From: Spirochaetales bacterium
GTDB taxonomy: Bacteria; Spirochaetota; Spirochaetia; Treponematales; Treponemataceae
Assembly: GCA_003246335.1 (NCBI GenBank)
Contig: QKAR01000145.1
Coordinates: forward strand, 19,396 to 83,395
DNA length: 64,000 nt
Reading direction: 5' to 3'
A model generated the notes under the pieces. The model had not been told where the DNA came from, did not search any database, and was given only the letters and a program-made list of their open reading frames with translations. Every line of letters starts with the position of its first letter. The first letter of the stretch is position 1. The position numbers were made by a program, and so were the translations under genes. This document shows positions 43,198 through 52,059 of this stretch, in pieces.

Positions 43198-44574
43198 ATG
43201 CTTTTACGACATACACCCACGGAAGTGAAGGAGCGCTCCGCGCTCACGATCAACCCCGCGAAGACTTGCCAGCCGGTCGGGGCGATGTACGCCGCGCTCG
43301 GCGTGCACAAGTGCCTTCCGCACAGCCACGGCTCGCAGGGCTGCTGCGCCTATCACCGCAGCGCCCTGACCCGCCACTACAAAGACCCGGTCATGGCTAC
43401 CACGAGCTCTTTCACCGAGGGCGCGTCCGTGTTCGGCGGGCAGGCGAACATTCTCGAGGCGATACAGAATATTTTCAACCTGTATAACCCGGAAATCGTC
43501 GCCGTCCACACGACCTGCCTCTCGGAGGTTATCGGGGACGACCTGACTCAGATCCTGAACAAGGCAAAGTCCGACGGGAAAATTCCCGAGGGGAAATTCG
43601 TCATCCACGCGAACACGCCGAGCTTCAAGGGCTCGCACGTCACCGGTTACTCCGCGATGGTCGCGAGCTTCGTTCAGCACTTCGCAGAGACGTCGGGTAA
43701 GAAGCTCAAGCAGATCAACCTGATCCCGAGCTTCATCGAGCCGAGCGACATGAGCGAGATCAAGCACCTCGCGGAACTCATGGGCGTGCGCTACGTCATG
43801 CTTCCCGACACGTCCGACGTGGTGAACGGCCCGATGGACGGAAAGTTCCGAATGTACCCGAAGGGCGGCACCACGCTGAAGCAGATCAAGACCATGGGTG
43901 ACTCGGTTCGCTCCATCGGCCTCGGACGCACCGGGTCGATGGCCGCGGCGAAACTGCTCGACACGAAGTGCAAGGTTCCGTACGACCTGCTTGACCTCCC
44001 GATCGGGATTAAGGCGACGGACGCCTTCGTCGACGCGCTTCGCGTAGCGTCGGGGGTTTCCGTTCCCGAGACGCTGATGGTGGAGCGCGGCCAGTACCTC
44101 GACGTGATGCTCGACATGAACCAATACGTCTCGGGGAAGAAAGTTTCGCTCGTCGGCGATCCGGACACGCTCATCGGCATGGCCGCCTTCTGCGCGGAAA
44201 ACGACATGCGCGTCCTCCACGTGGTGAGCGGCACGGCGCCGGGACCGAAGTTCGAGCGCCGCATCAAGGAACTGTGCGGCGAGGACGTGAAGGTGAAAAC
44301 CGGCCCGCAGGCGGACATGTTCTACTTCCACCAGTTGGTGAAGAACGAGCGGCCCGACCTCATTTTCGGGAACACGTACTGCAAGTACATTTGCCGCGAC
44401 GAGGACATCCCGCACATTCGCGTCGGTTTTCCGATTTACGATCGCGTGGGCCATTCGTACTTCCCCGTGACCGGATATCGCGGCGGCCTCCGGCTTCTCG
44501 AGCGCGTGCTCGACGCCGTGATGGACCGACAGGATAGGGACGCGGTCGAGGAAAAGTTCGAGCTCGTTATGTAA
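43198..44574 (+). CDS. nifK: nitrogenase molybdenum-iron protein beta chain
   Basis: 458 residues from the ATG after AGGAGG (the track begins 22 codons early inside nifD). P-cluster ligands are Cys24 (AKTCQPVGAM), Cys49 (SQGCCAYHR) and Cys107 (TTCLSEVIGDD), with the P-cluster Ser in FKGSHVTGY. The N-terminal arm is short, as in group III NifK. With NifD it makes the alpha2beta2 tetramer that NifI1/I2 would bind. Three stem-loops follow the stop. Confidence 0.97.
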   Translation: MLLRHTPTEVKERSALTINPAKTCQPVGAMYAALGVHKCLPHSHGSQGCCAYHRSALTRHYKDPVMATTSSFTEGASVFGGQANILEAIQNIFNLYNPEIVAVHTTCLSEVIGDDLTQILNKAKSDGKIPEGKFVIHANTPSFKGSHVTGYSAMVASFVQHFAETSGKKLKQINLIPSFIEPSDMSEIKHLAELMGVRYVMLPDTSDVVNGPMDGKFRMYPKGGTTLKQIKTMGDSVRSIGLGRTGSMAAAKLLDTKCKVPYDLLDLPIGIKATDAFVDALRVASGVSVPETLMVERGQYLDVMLDMNQYVSGKKVSLVGDPDTLIGMAAFCAENDMRVLHVVSGTAPGPKFERRIKELCGEDVKVKTGPQADMFYFHQLVKNERPDLIFGNTYCKYICRDEDIPHIRVGFPIYDRVGHSYFPVTGYRGGLRLLERVLDAVMDRQDRDAVEEKFELVM

Positions 44575-44582
44575 CTCAGCGC

Positions 44583-44661
44583 GGGGCCGGCGCGACAGCC
44601 GGCCCCCGTTCCGGGAGAGCGCCTTCGGGCGCCGTTCAGCGCGTGTGGGGCCTTGCGCCCC
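44583..44661 (+). promoter_or_regulatory. three stem-loops in the nifK-nifE spacer
   Basis: GGGGCCGGC/GCCGGCCCC (44583-44606), GCGCC-TTCG-GGCGC with a UUCG loop (44619-44632), and GGGGC/GCCCC (44647-44661) immediately before the nifE SD. None has a T-run. They probably protect the 3' end of nifHDK RNA or slow polymerase, lowering nifEN relative to nifHDK. Confidence 0.7.
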
Positions 44662-44676
44662 GAGGAGAGCCAGGCG

Positions 44677-46053
44677 ATGATCGAAATTCTCGAACAGAGA
44701 AAGCAACAGGTTTTTGAGAAAGGAAAGGACGGCCACAAGGTCGAGTGCGGCAAGGCAAGCGTCGCCGGCTCGGTGAGCCAGCGCGCCTGCGTGTTCTGCG
44801 GGTCCCGCGTCGTGCTGTACCCCATCGCCGACGCGCTTCACCTAATTCACGGGCCGATCGGGTGCGCGGCGTATACGTGGGACATTCGCGGTTCGCTTTC
44901 GAGCGGGCCGGAGCTTCACCGCATGAGCTTTTCCACCGATCTCCGCGAAAACGAGGTCATTTACGGCGGGGAGAAAAAACTCTATCAGGCTCTTACCGAG
45001 CTCATAGACGCGTACGCGCCGAAGGCCGCGTTCGTGTACTCGACGTGCATCGTCGGCCTTATCGGCGACGACGTCGAGGCCGTGTGCGCGCGGGTCGCGC
45101 GCGAGAGGGGAATACCCGTCCTTCCGGTACATTCGGAAGGGTTCAAGGGGACAAAAAAGGATGGATACCGCGCCGCGTGCGAGGCGGCCTTCAAACTGAC
45201 GGGCAAGGATAACGAGACGCCCGTCTCCAAATTCAGCATAAACATACTCGGCGACTTTAACCTCGCCGGCGAGACTTGGATTATAAAAGAATATTACCGC
45301 CGCATGGGAATCGAGGTCGTGTCGTGCATAACGGGAGACGGCCGTGTCGCCGAGATCGGGCGGTCGCACCGGGCCGCGCTCAACGTCGTGCAGTGCTCGG
45401 GCTCGATGACCTACCTCGCTAAAATGATGAAGGACTCTTACGGCATCCCGTTCAAGCGCGTGTCGTATTTCGGCATCGAGGATATGTCCCAGGCCCTGTA
45501 TGACGTCGCCTCTTTTTTCGAGGAACCGGAAATAAACGCCGCGACCGAGCGGCTCGTGTACGACGAGGTATCGGCCCTGCTTCCCGACCTCGCCGAATAC
45601 CGAAAGGATCTCGAGGGCCGCAAGGCCGCCATTTACGTCGGCGGCTCGTTTAAGGCGTTCTCGCTCGTCAAGGCGCTTAGGCATCTCGGCATGGATACCG
45701 TCGTCGTCGGTTCGCAGACGGGCTCCGAGGAAGACTACGACTACTTAAAGGAAATCACCGACGAGGGCACGATCATCTGCGACGACACGAACCCGCTCGA
45801 GCTTTCGCGGTTCATACTTGAAAAGGGCGCGGATCTCTTAATCGGCGGCGTGAAGGAGCGGCCGATCGCCTACAAGATGGGCATCGCGTTTTGCGACCAC
45901 AATCACGAGCGGAAAGAGGCTCTCGCCGGTTTCGAGGGAATGAGGAATTTCGCGCGGGAGGTTCATTCCTCCGTGATGAGTCCCGTGTGGAAATACTCTC
46001 CCGCGCGGATTCGCGCGCGGGCCGCGCTTGAGGCGGAAGGGGGCGCGCTATGA
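44677..46053 (+). CDS. nifE: nitrogenase cofactor scaffold NifE
   Basis: 458 residues, ATG after GAGGAGA. Together with NifN it matures NifB-co to FeMo-co. It is NifD-like with cluster cysteines in RACVFCGSR, GPIGCAAYTWD and YSTCIVGLIGDD, and the NifE-type VQCSGSMTYLAKMM replacing the NifD cofactor Cys region. It lacks the NifD insertion. Its stop overlaps the nifN start (ATGA). Confidence 0.95.
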   Translation: MIEILEQRKQQVFEKGKDGHKVECGKASVAGSVSQRACVFCGSRVVLYPIADALHLIHGPIGCAAYTWDIRGSLSSGPELHRMSFSTDLRENEVIYGGEKKLYQALTELIDAYAPKAAFVYSTCIVGLIGDDVEAVCARVARERGIPVLPVHSEGFKGTKKDGYRAACEAAFKLTGKDNETPVSKFSINILGDFNLAGETWIIKEYYRRMGIEVVSCITGDGRVAEIGRSHRAALNVVQCSGSMTYLAKMMKDSYGIPFKRVSYFGIEDMSQALYDVASFFEEPEINAATERLVYDEVSALLPDLAEYRKDLEGRKAAIYVGGSFKAFSLVKALRHLGMDTVVVGSQTGSEEDYDYLKEITDEGTIICDDTNPLELSRFILEKGADLLIGGVKERPIAYKMGIAFCDHNHERKEALAGFEGMRNFAREVHSSVMSPVWKYSPARIRARAALEAEGGAL

Positions 46054-47465
46054 GCGAATTGAACGTAGCCGTCCGCGCCGAGCCGAGGCCGTTCGCCTCG
46101 ACGCGTAATTCCTGCAAGCTCTGCGCCCCGCTCGGCGCCTGCATCGCCTATCGCGGCGTCGAGGGGTGCATCCCGCTCATTCACGGGTCCCAAGGCTGCT
46201 CAACCTATATTCGCCGCTACGGAATCAGCCATTTTCGCGAGCCGATCGACATTGCGTCCTCGAACTTCACCGAGTCTTCGGCTATCTTCGGTGGGCGCTC
46301 GAATCTCGAGACCGCGCTCGATAACGTGACGCGCCAATATCGGCCTAAGGCGATCGGCATCACCTCGACTTGCCTTTCGGAGACGATCGGGGAGGACGTG
46401 CGGATGTACCTTACCGATTACATGAAAACCCGCGATCCATCGACGGTTCCGGTCATCGCGTATTCGTCGACGCCGAGTTATCGCGGGTCTCATATGGACG
46501 GGTTTCATGAGGCAATTTACGCGATCGTGAAAAGTCTCGTTCCATCCAATGGCGCCGCGAAAGCGGAGCCGAAAACCGCGGAAGGAGCGACCGGAAAATC
46601 CCGGGTGAATCTCATATCGGGTTTCGTTTCGACGGAGGACCTGCGGGAATTGCACGACATCCTCTCGTCGTTCGGCGTCGATTACACATTGCTCCCCGAT
46701 TATTCCGAAAGCCTCGACGGAGGCTCGTGGGCCGAATACCAAAAACTTCCCGAGGGCGGGACGCCGATCGCCGATATCCAGGCGATGGGCGAGGCCTCGG
46801 CCACGCTGTATTTAGGCAAGGCCGTCGCCGACGATCGGAACGCCGGAGCCTATTTGGAAAAAGAGCGCGGCGTCCAGAATTATCGGCTCGAACTTCCCGT
46901 AGGGATCGAGGCGAGCGATCGCTTCTTCGAAGCGCTCGAGCGCGTCACCGGCAAGAAAACACCTGCACGATGGATTCGCGCGCGAGGTCGGCTCGTTGAC
47001 GCGTACATCGACGGCCATAAGTACGTATCGGGCAAGCGCGCGATCGTCTACGGCGACGAGGATTTCGTCGCTGCCATGGTTTCGTTTCTCGACGAGATGG
47101 GCGTCGTTCCGGTAATCGCCGCGACGGGCGCACCTTCGCCCCGGTTCGCGGAGCGTATCCGTTCGCTGACGCGCAATTCTCGTAAGCCCTGCGTAGTCAT
47201 GCCCGACTCCGATTTCGCGACCGTTCTTGAGGCGGCAAAGGACTCTGCGGCGGATTTCGTGATCGGGAACAGTAAGGGCTACTATCTCGCGCGCAACCTC
47301 AAGCTGCCGATGGTCCGCGTCGGCTTTCCCGTGCACGACCGCATGGGCGGTCAAAGAATCCTGCATCTCGGGTATCGCGGCGCGCTGAGCCTCTTTGACT
47401 CGGTGTGCAACGAATTGATGAGACAAAAGCAAGAAGCCGCGAAAAGCGGGTATACCTACATCTGA
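46050..47465 (+). CDS. nifN: nitrogenase cofactor scaffold NifN
   Basis: 471 residues, NifK-like. SCKLCAPLGACIAYRG, HGSQGCSTYIRR and STCLSETIGEDV carry the cysteines; TPSYRGSHMDGF corresponds to the NifK FKGSHVTGY segment. It forms the NifEN heterotetramer on which Mo and homocitrate are inserted. A small low-complexity insertion (NGAAKAEPKTAEGATGK) near residue 175 is likely a surface loop. Translationally coupled to nifE. Confidence 0.95.
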   Translation: MSELNVAVRAEPRPFASTRNSCKLCAPLGACIAYRGVEGCIPLIHGSQGCSTYIRRYGISHFREPIDIASSNFTESSAIFGGRSNLETALDNVTRQYRPKAIGITSTCLSETIGEDVRMYLTDYMKTRDPSTVPVIAYSSTPSYRGSHMDGFHEAIYAIVKSLVPSNGAAKAEPKTAEGATGKSRVNLISGFVSTEDLRELHDILSSFGVDYTLLPDYSESLDGGSWAEYQKLPEGGTPIADIQAMGEASATLYLGKAVADDRNAGAYLEKERGVQNYRLELPVGIEASDRFFEALERVTGKKTPARWIRARGRLVDAYIDGHKYVSGKRAIVYGDEDFVAAMVSFLDEMGVVPVIAATGAPSPRFAERIRSLTRNSRKPCVVMPDSDFATVLEAAKDSAADFVIGNSKGYYLARNLKLPMVRVGFPVHDRMGGQRILHLGYRGALSLFDSVCNELMRQKQEAAKSGYTYI

Positions 47466-47485
47466 CGCTGGCAAGGAGAATGACT

Positions 47486-48745
47486 ATGGATTTCGCGAAT
47501 CACCCCTGCTTCAACGCCGAAGCTCGCCATAAGACCGGGCGCATCCACTTGCCCGTCGCCCCGAAGTGCAACGTGCAGTGCAATTTTTGCGATCGGAAAT
47601 ACGACTGCGTGAACGAAAGCCGGCCCGGCGTCGCGAGCGCGGTCCTTAAGCCCAACCAGGCGATCGACTATCTGACGTCCGTTCTCGGCAAGATAGACAA
47701 CCTCGCGGTAGTTGGGATCGCCGGTCCCGGCGACCCGTTCGCGAACGCGGACGAGACGATCGAGACCATGCGACTCGTTCACGCGAAGTATCCCGAGAAA
47801 ATCCTTTGCCTCGCGACGAACGGGCTCGGCCTCGCCGATCGCGTCGACGAGCTGAAGGGACTGAACATCTCGCACGTCACCGTGACGGTGAACGCGGTCG
47901 ATCCCGAAATCGGCGCGAAAATATACGCGTGGATACGCTATGGGCCGCATACGTACCGAGGGGTCGAGGGCGCGCGCGTCCTGCTTGAGCGGCAAATCGA
48001 GGGCGTAAAAAAACTGAAGGCCGCGGGCATCACGGTTAAGATAAACACGGTCGTGATTCCCGGGATCAACGAGTCGCACGTTCCCGAGATCGCGCGGCGA
48101 ATGGGCGAGCTCGGCGCCGACGTGCAGAACTGCATTCCTCTCATGCACGTCGAGGGCACCGCGTTCGAGGGCGTTCCGTCCCCCGAGCCGGGCTCACTGC
48201 AGGCGATGCGCTTCGAGGCGGGAAAATCCCTGCGGCAAGTTTCCCACTGCGCCCGCTGTCGCGCGGACGCCGTCGGGCTTCTCGGCGAGCAAAACGGCGA
48301 AATGATCCAAAGGCTCCTCGCGGACGCGACGAAATCCGGCCCGACGGAGACGAGACCCTACGTCGCGGTCGCCTCTCGCGAGGGCCTATTCGTGAATCAA
48401 CACCTCGGCGAGGCGACGGGCCTCTGGGTGTACGCGCTTGAGGACGGAAAAATGAAACTCGTCGATCGGCGACCAACCCCGTCGCCGGGCACGGGCGACC
48501 GCCGGTGGCTCGACCTCGCCGATTCCTTTTCAGATTGCTTCGCGATTCTCGCGAGCGGCTTCGGCAAGGCGCCTGAGGCCGCGATCGGCGGCAAGGGGAT
48601 CGCTCTCATCGCGGCGGAATGCCTCATTTCCGACGGGGCGGGAGCCTTGCTCGACGGGCGCGAGATGCCGAAAGTCTTTTTGCGCGCCGGGGGGGCATGC
48701 GGTGCGGGATCGTCCTGCGGCGGGACCGGCCTAGGCTGCGCGTAA
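47486..48745 (+). CDS. nifB: NifB radical SAM protein fused to a NifX-like domain, Cys/Gly-rich tail
   Basis: 419 residues. I chose the ATG at 47486 (seven bases after AAGGAG) over 47480, which is too close to the SD. N-terminal radical SAM motif Cys28-Cys32-Cys35 (CNVQCNFC), AGPGDPFAN, and HCARCRADAVGLLGE for the additional cluster ligands. From about residue 290 comes a NifX/NafY-like domain (YVAVASREGLFVNQHLGEA). The last 18 residues, GACGAGSSCGGTGLGCA and neighbours, form a cysteine-glycine tail. NifB makes the 8Fe-9S-C core of the cofactor. Confidence 0.95.
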   Translation: MDFANHPCFNAEARHKTGRIHLPVAPKCNVQCNFCDRKYDCVNESRPGVASAVLKPNQAIDYLTSVLGKIDNLAVVGIAGPGDPFANADETIETMRLVHAKYPEKILCLATNGLGLADRVDELKGLNISHVTVTVNAVDPEIGAKIYAWIRYGPHTYRGVEGARVLLERQIEGVKKLKAAGITVKINTVVIPGINESHVPEIARRMGELGADVQNCIPLMHVEGTAFEGVPSPEPGSLQAMRFEAGKSLRQVSHCARCRADAVGLLGEQNGEMIQRLLADATKSGPTETRPYVAVASREGLFVNQHLGEATGLWVYALEDGKMKLVDRRPTPSPGTGDRRWLDLADSFSDCFAILASGFGKAPEAAIGGKGIALIAAECLISDGAGALLDGREMPKVFLRAGGACGAGSSCGGTGLGCA

Positions 48746-48804
48746 TTCGTCATTCGCCGGGCGTGGGTCCCGGACGTTATAAGGTTTGAAAGGAGTTATC
48801 GAAC

Positions 48805-49110
48805 ATGAAAAAGCCTGCCCATCACGTGCTTGTGTGCGCGTCTTTCAGGATGTCTGGCGAACCGCAGGGAGTTTGCCATAAGAAGGGATCCACGAGTTTT
48901 TTGCAGTATCTTGAATCCGAGCTTGCGGATCGCGGCCTTGACGTCGCAGTCTCGACGACCGGTTGCCTCAAGGTGTGCGACCGCGGTCCCGCCGTCGTCG
49001 TGTACCCGGAAAATTGGTGGTACGGCCACATCGATAGCGAGGAAGCGATCGACGCGGTCATCGACTCGATCGAAAGCGGGGTTCCCGCCGCCGATTACGT
49101 AATCGCGTAA
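48805..49110 (+). CDS. thioredoxin-like 2Fe-2S ferredoxin
   Basis: 101 residues, SD AAAGGAG. Cysteines in LVCASF, GVCHKKG, TTGCLKVC and the following VVVYPENWWYG match the thioredoxin-fold 2Fe-2S ferredoxins (Shethna/Clostridium pasteurianum type). The clostridial protein interacts with the MoFe protein. As the last gene of the nif operon, it may deliver electrons to nitrogenase or to NifB. Two terminators follow. Confidence 0.9.
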   Translation: MKKPAHHVLVCASFRMSGEPQGVCHKKGSTSFLQYLESELADRGLDVAVSTTGCLKVCDRGPAVVVYPENWWYGHIDSEEAIDAVIDSIESGVPAADYVIA

Positions 49111-49114
49111 ACGT

Positions 49115-49138
49115 CGCGGCGTCGCCGCGTGTTTTTTT
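49115..49138 (+). terminator. first terminator of the nif operon
   Basis: CGCGG, loop CGTCG, CCGCG followed by TGTTTTTTT. Confidence 0.75.
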
Positions 49139-49171
49139 CTTTCCTCCTTACTTTTATTTAAAAATCTCTTT

Positions 49172-49210
49172 GTCCCGACCCGAAAGCTCTCCCGGGTCGG
49201 GACTTTTTTT
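49172..49210 (+). terminator. second terminator of the nif operon
   Basis: GTCCCGACCC pairs with GGGTCGGGAC over 10 bp, then seven T. It is a strong backup terminator 62 bases after the ferredoxin stop. The rest of the gap to modC shows nothing else I recognise. Confidence 0.9.
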
Positions 49211-49321
49211 CGCGGCGTGATAAGGCCGCGCGTCGCGGAATCGCGGACGGTATGTCCGATACGCGCGCATTTTTTTCTTAGCGGGAATTCTGTCGTCGCG
49301 GCGACGCGGTAGGCTTAAGCC

Positions 49322-50398
49322 TTAGGGGCGCAGGAGGAGAATTTTATCCGATGGGAGGCAGAGCCGACTGGTTCTCTCGAGCGGAAGGTGATCCCCGCTT
49401 TCTCGGTACAGCGCCTTTCGGCCGTCGCGATTACCGCCCGCCGCGTTTTCCCCGGTAAGCGCCGTCACGTATTCGGTCGAGAAAAACGGGGATTCGCTTC
49501 GGTGATCCACGGAGAACTCGAAGCAGTTGACCGTTTCCCCCGGCAGGGCCGGCCTTATATGGTGGGCGCGGATTCCCGCGTGCGTGAGGCCGTCGGGGAC
49601 CGCGTCCTTCGTCATGAGCGTCACGCCCCAGTCGGGAACGTCGACGAGCTTTTCCCCCGCTTTATTCGCGGTGGCTATGTTTTTGCACCCGGTCAATCGC
49701 GCCGCGGGAACGGTTCTCGGCTCGGCGAATACCTCGTCGCGCGAACCCGCCCGCGTGATTTTTCCCGCGTCGAGCACGATCATCCGCTCGCAGAAGCGAA
49801 ACACCTCGTCCCTGTCGTGGGACACGAAGAGGATCGTTCCGGGGAATTCCGTGAGCGATTGCGACAGCTCGTCCTCGACTTGCCTCCTGAGGAAGGCGTC
49901 GAGCGCGGAAAACGGCTCGTCGAGAAGGATGGCCCTCGGGTCAGGCGCGAGCATGCGCGCGAGCGCGACCCGCTGCTGTTGCCCGCCGCTCAGCTGCGAC
50001 GGGTAGCGGTTCACGAGATCGGCGATGCCGAATCGCTCGAGAAGGCGAGCGGTTTTCTTTCGTTGCCCGTCGCGGCCGATTTTCCCGTTCGTGGACAGGG
50101 CGATTCTGAGATTTTCCGCGACGGTCATGGTCGGGAAGAGCGCGTAGTTTTGAAAGAGGTAGCCAGCCTTGCGCTTGCGCGGCGGTAAGTTGATCTTTTT
50201 CCCCGCGTCGAAAACGGTTTCCCCGTCGATGGAAATAAAGCCGCGATCCGGCCGTTCGATGCCCGCGACGCTTTTTAGCGTCATGCTCTTGCCGCAGCCG
50301 GAAGCGCCGAGTATTCCGATGCGTTCTTCCCCGGCCGAGAAGGCTACGTCGAGGGAAAATTCCCGAAACTCCTTATATATGTCGACCGTCACGCTCAT
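49322..50398 (-). CDS. modC: molybdate ABC transporter ATPase
   Basis: 358 residues from the ATG at 50398, overlapping modB by 4 bp. Walker A GASGCGKS, signature LSGGQQQRVALAR, Walker B AILLDEPFSALD, switch His in LFVSHDRDE. About 120 residues after the ABC domain correspond to a short regulatory (MOP-like) region, with THAGIRAHHIRP. It powers uptake of molybdate for FeMo-co. Last gene of modABC. Confidence 0.93.
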   Translation of the reverse strand: MSVTVDIYKEFREFSLDVAFSAGEERIGILGASGCGKSMTLKSVAGIERPDRGFISIDGETVFDAGKKINLPPRKRKAGYLFQNYALFPTMTVAENLRIALSTNGKIGRDGQRKKTARLLERFGIADLVNRYPSQLSGGQQQRVALARMLAPDPRAILLDEPFSALDAFLRRQVEDELSQSLTEFPGTILFVSHDRDEVFRFCERMIVLDAGKITRAGSRDEVFAEPRTVPAARLTGCKNIATANKAGEKLVDVPDWGVTLMTKDAVPDGLTHAGIRAHHIRPALPGETVNCFEFSVDHRSESPFFSTEYVTALTGENAAGGNRDGRKALYRESGDHLPLERTSRLCLPSDKILLLRP

Positions 50399-51048
50399 TT
50401 TCGCCGCCCTCCCGTGGTGTTCATTAAGGCGACGACGGAGAACGAGATGAGCACGATGATGATTACCCATTTAAGCGCGCCGATCATGTCACCGCCCTCG
50501 GCGGTGAAATAGATAGCTACCGGGATCGTCTGCGTTCGGCCCGGGATGTTTCCCGCGATCATCAGCGTCGCGCCGAACTCGCCGAGCGCGCGCGCGAACC
50601 CCAATACCGTTCCCCCAATGATTCCGGGCCAGGCCATCGGTATAAGTATTTTGAGGAAAATGACGAACTCGCTCAAGCCAAGCGTGCGCCCCGCGGCGAC
50701 GATCGCGGGATCGATTTGCTCGAACGACGCGCGCACCGTTCGGTATATGAGCGGAAACGCGACTACGGTCGCGGCGATGACAGTCGCTTGCCAGGAAAAT
50801 ATGACCCTGAAGCCGATGGAGAGCAGTAATCGCCCGACGGGGCTATTGCGGCCGAATATTAATAGAAGGAAAAAACCGAGAACGGTCGGGGGCAATACCA
50901 TCGGGAGCGTGAAAAATCCGTCAAGTATCGCCCGTGACTGTCCCCGCCGCCGCGCTACCAAGTGCGCCGCCGGTATCCCGAAAAGGATCGCGAAGCCGGT
51001 GCCGACGAACGAGGTCTTAATCGATATGGCGAGCGGTGACCAGTCCAA
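50395..51048 (-). CDS. modB: molybdate ABC transporter permease
   Basis: 217 residues, five to six membrane helices, TTG start 13 bases after the modA stop with AAGGA upstream. VLPPTVLGFFLLLIFGRNSPVG and the EAA loop RTLGLSEFVIFLKILIPMAWPGI are ModB signatures. ARALGEFGATLMIAGNIPG is the family-specific C-terminal block. Confidence 0.94.
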   Translation of the reverse strand: MDWSPLAISIKTSFVGTGFAILFGIPAAHLVARRRGQSRAILDGFFTLPMVLPPTVLGFFLLLIFGRNSPVGRLLLSIGFRVIFSWQATVIAATVVAFPLIYRTVRASFEQIDPAIVAAGRTLGLSEFVIFLKILIPMAWPGIIGGTVLGFARALGEFGATLMIAGNIPGRTQTIPVAIYFTAEGGDMIGALKWVIIIVLISFSVVALMNTTGGRRK

Positions 51049-51061
51049 TTTTTTTTTATCC

Positions 51062-51850
51062 TTACTTCGCTATCGCGAAGCCGTATTTGACGAACACGGC
51101 GCCTGCGTCGGGGCCCGAAAGCCAATCGAGGAATTTTTTCGCGACTTCGGGATTCGCGCTTGTCTTTACGACGGCGGCGGGATACACGACAGGGGCGATG
51201 GACCCGTCCGGAGCGGCGGCCGCGACGCGTACCGATTTGGACGTCGCCGCGTCGGTGGCGTACACGGCGCCGGCGTCTACTTCGCCCGACTCGACGTAGG
51301 CGAGCACTTGGCGGACGTCCTTAGCGTACACGGACTTCGCCTTAACCGCGTCGGCGATGCCGAGAGAGGTGAACGCCTGCATGGCGTACTGCCCGGCGGG
51401 GACGCTCGCCGGCTCGCCGATGGCGATTTGCTTAATCTTGTCGGTGGCGGCGTCCGTGAAGGCCGATATGTCGGTTTTGTCCTTGGGGGTCACGAGCACG
51501 AGCGAGTTCACGAGCATGTTTTTCCGCGTTCCGGGCAAGAGAAGCGATTGGTCGTCGAGGGCCTGCATCTGCTTCACCGCGGCGGAAAAAAACAAGTCCG
51601 CCGGCGCGCCCTGCTCGATTTGCTTTTGAAGGGAGCCGGACGACCCATACGTCGGCGTGACGGTAACCGACGGTTCGACCGTTTTATACAGGGCGATAAG
51701 CTCATTCATCGCGTCGGTGAGGCTCGCGGCAGCGGATATGATGATCTCTACCGGCTTCTGCTCCGTTTTTTTTGCCTCTTGCTTGCCTCCGGCGAAAGCC
51801 CCGAGCGACAGCGCGCTGAACGCGGCGATGGCGATGATTTTGTTCTTCAT
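51062..51850 (-). CDS. modA: molybdate-binding periplasmic protein
   Basis: 262 residues, signal peptide (MKNKIIAIAAFSALSLGAFAGG). The oxyanion-binding residues lie in ISAAASLTDAM, YGSSGSLQKQI, ADLFFSAA and VPAGQYAMQA, and AYVESGEVDAGAVYATDA completes the ModA fold. It could also bind tungstate. Its leader contains a terminator and a short ORF, implying regulated read-through. Confidence 0.94.
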   Translation of the reverse strand: MKNKIIAIAAFSALSLGAFAGGKQEAKKTEQKPVEIIISAAASLTDAMNELIALYKTVEPSVTVTPTYGSSGSLQKQIEQGAPADLFFSAAVKQMQALDDQSLLLPGTRKNMLVNSLVLVTPKDKTDISAFTDAATDKIKQIAIGEPASVPAGQYAMQAFTSLGIADAVKAKSVYAKDVRQVLAYVESGEVDAGAVYATDAATSKSVRVAAAAPDGSIAPVVYPAAVVKTSANPEVAKKFLDWLSGPDAGAVFVKYGFAIAK

Positions 51851-51853
51851 TAT

Positions 51854-51946
51854 TTACCCCCTTTTTCTATTTCGGGCCATGCGACCCGAAAAAAAAACCG
51901 CGCTATTCCGGAAGGAACCGCACGGCTTTGTTGATGGTGGCCCCAT
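51854..51946 (-). CDS. candidate 30-codon leader ORF upstream of modA
   Basis: A perfect AGGAGG (51956-51961) lies nine bases before an ATG opening MGPPSTKPCGSFRNSAVFFSGR and stopping three bases before the modA start in the same frame. The frame runs through the leader terminator, so its translation would interfere with hairpin formation. No homology is known to me, and codon use cannot be judged at this length. Confidence 0.45.
   Translation of the reverse strand: MGPPSTKPCGSFRNSAVFFSGRMARNRKRG
51889..51925 (-). terminator. premature terminator in the modA leader
   Basis: On the minus strand CCGTGC, inner TTCC/GGAA, GCGCGG (one G-U), then nine T, 39 bases before the modA ATG. No gene lies upstream on this strand that it could end, so it must act on the mod transcript itself. 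A GATGG/CCATC hairpin precedes it (51933-51947). Confidence 0.75.
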
Positions 51947-52059
51947 CTTAGGTATCCTCCTCGGTAAGGTCAAGGACGTTTTTGTAAAAATATGCAAAAA
52001 AATTTCGCTAAATCGCATAAATATTGACTTTTTTTCTTGGATGCGCCTATGGTTGCGGT

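Noticed and set aside
41543-44574. Vanadium or iron-only nitrogenase
   Set aside because: No delta-subunit gene, Mo-type gating motif in NifD, nifEN and modABC present.
43204-44841. 545-aa minus-strand ORF
   Set aside because: Antisense to nifK; no domain, composition rich in His, Arg, Val and Glu as expected from the mirrored codons.
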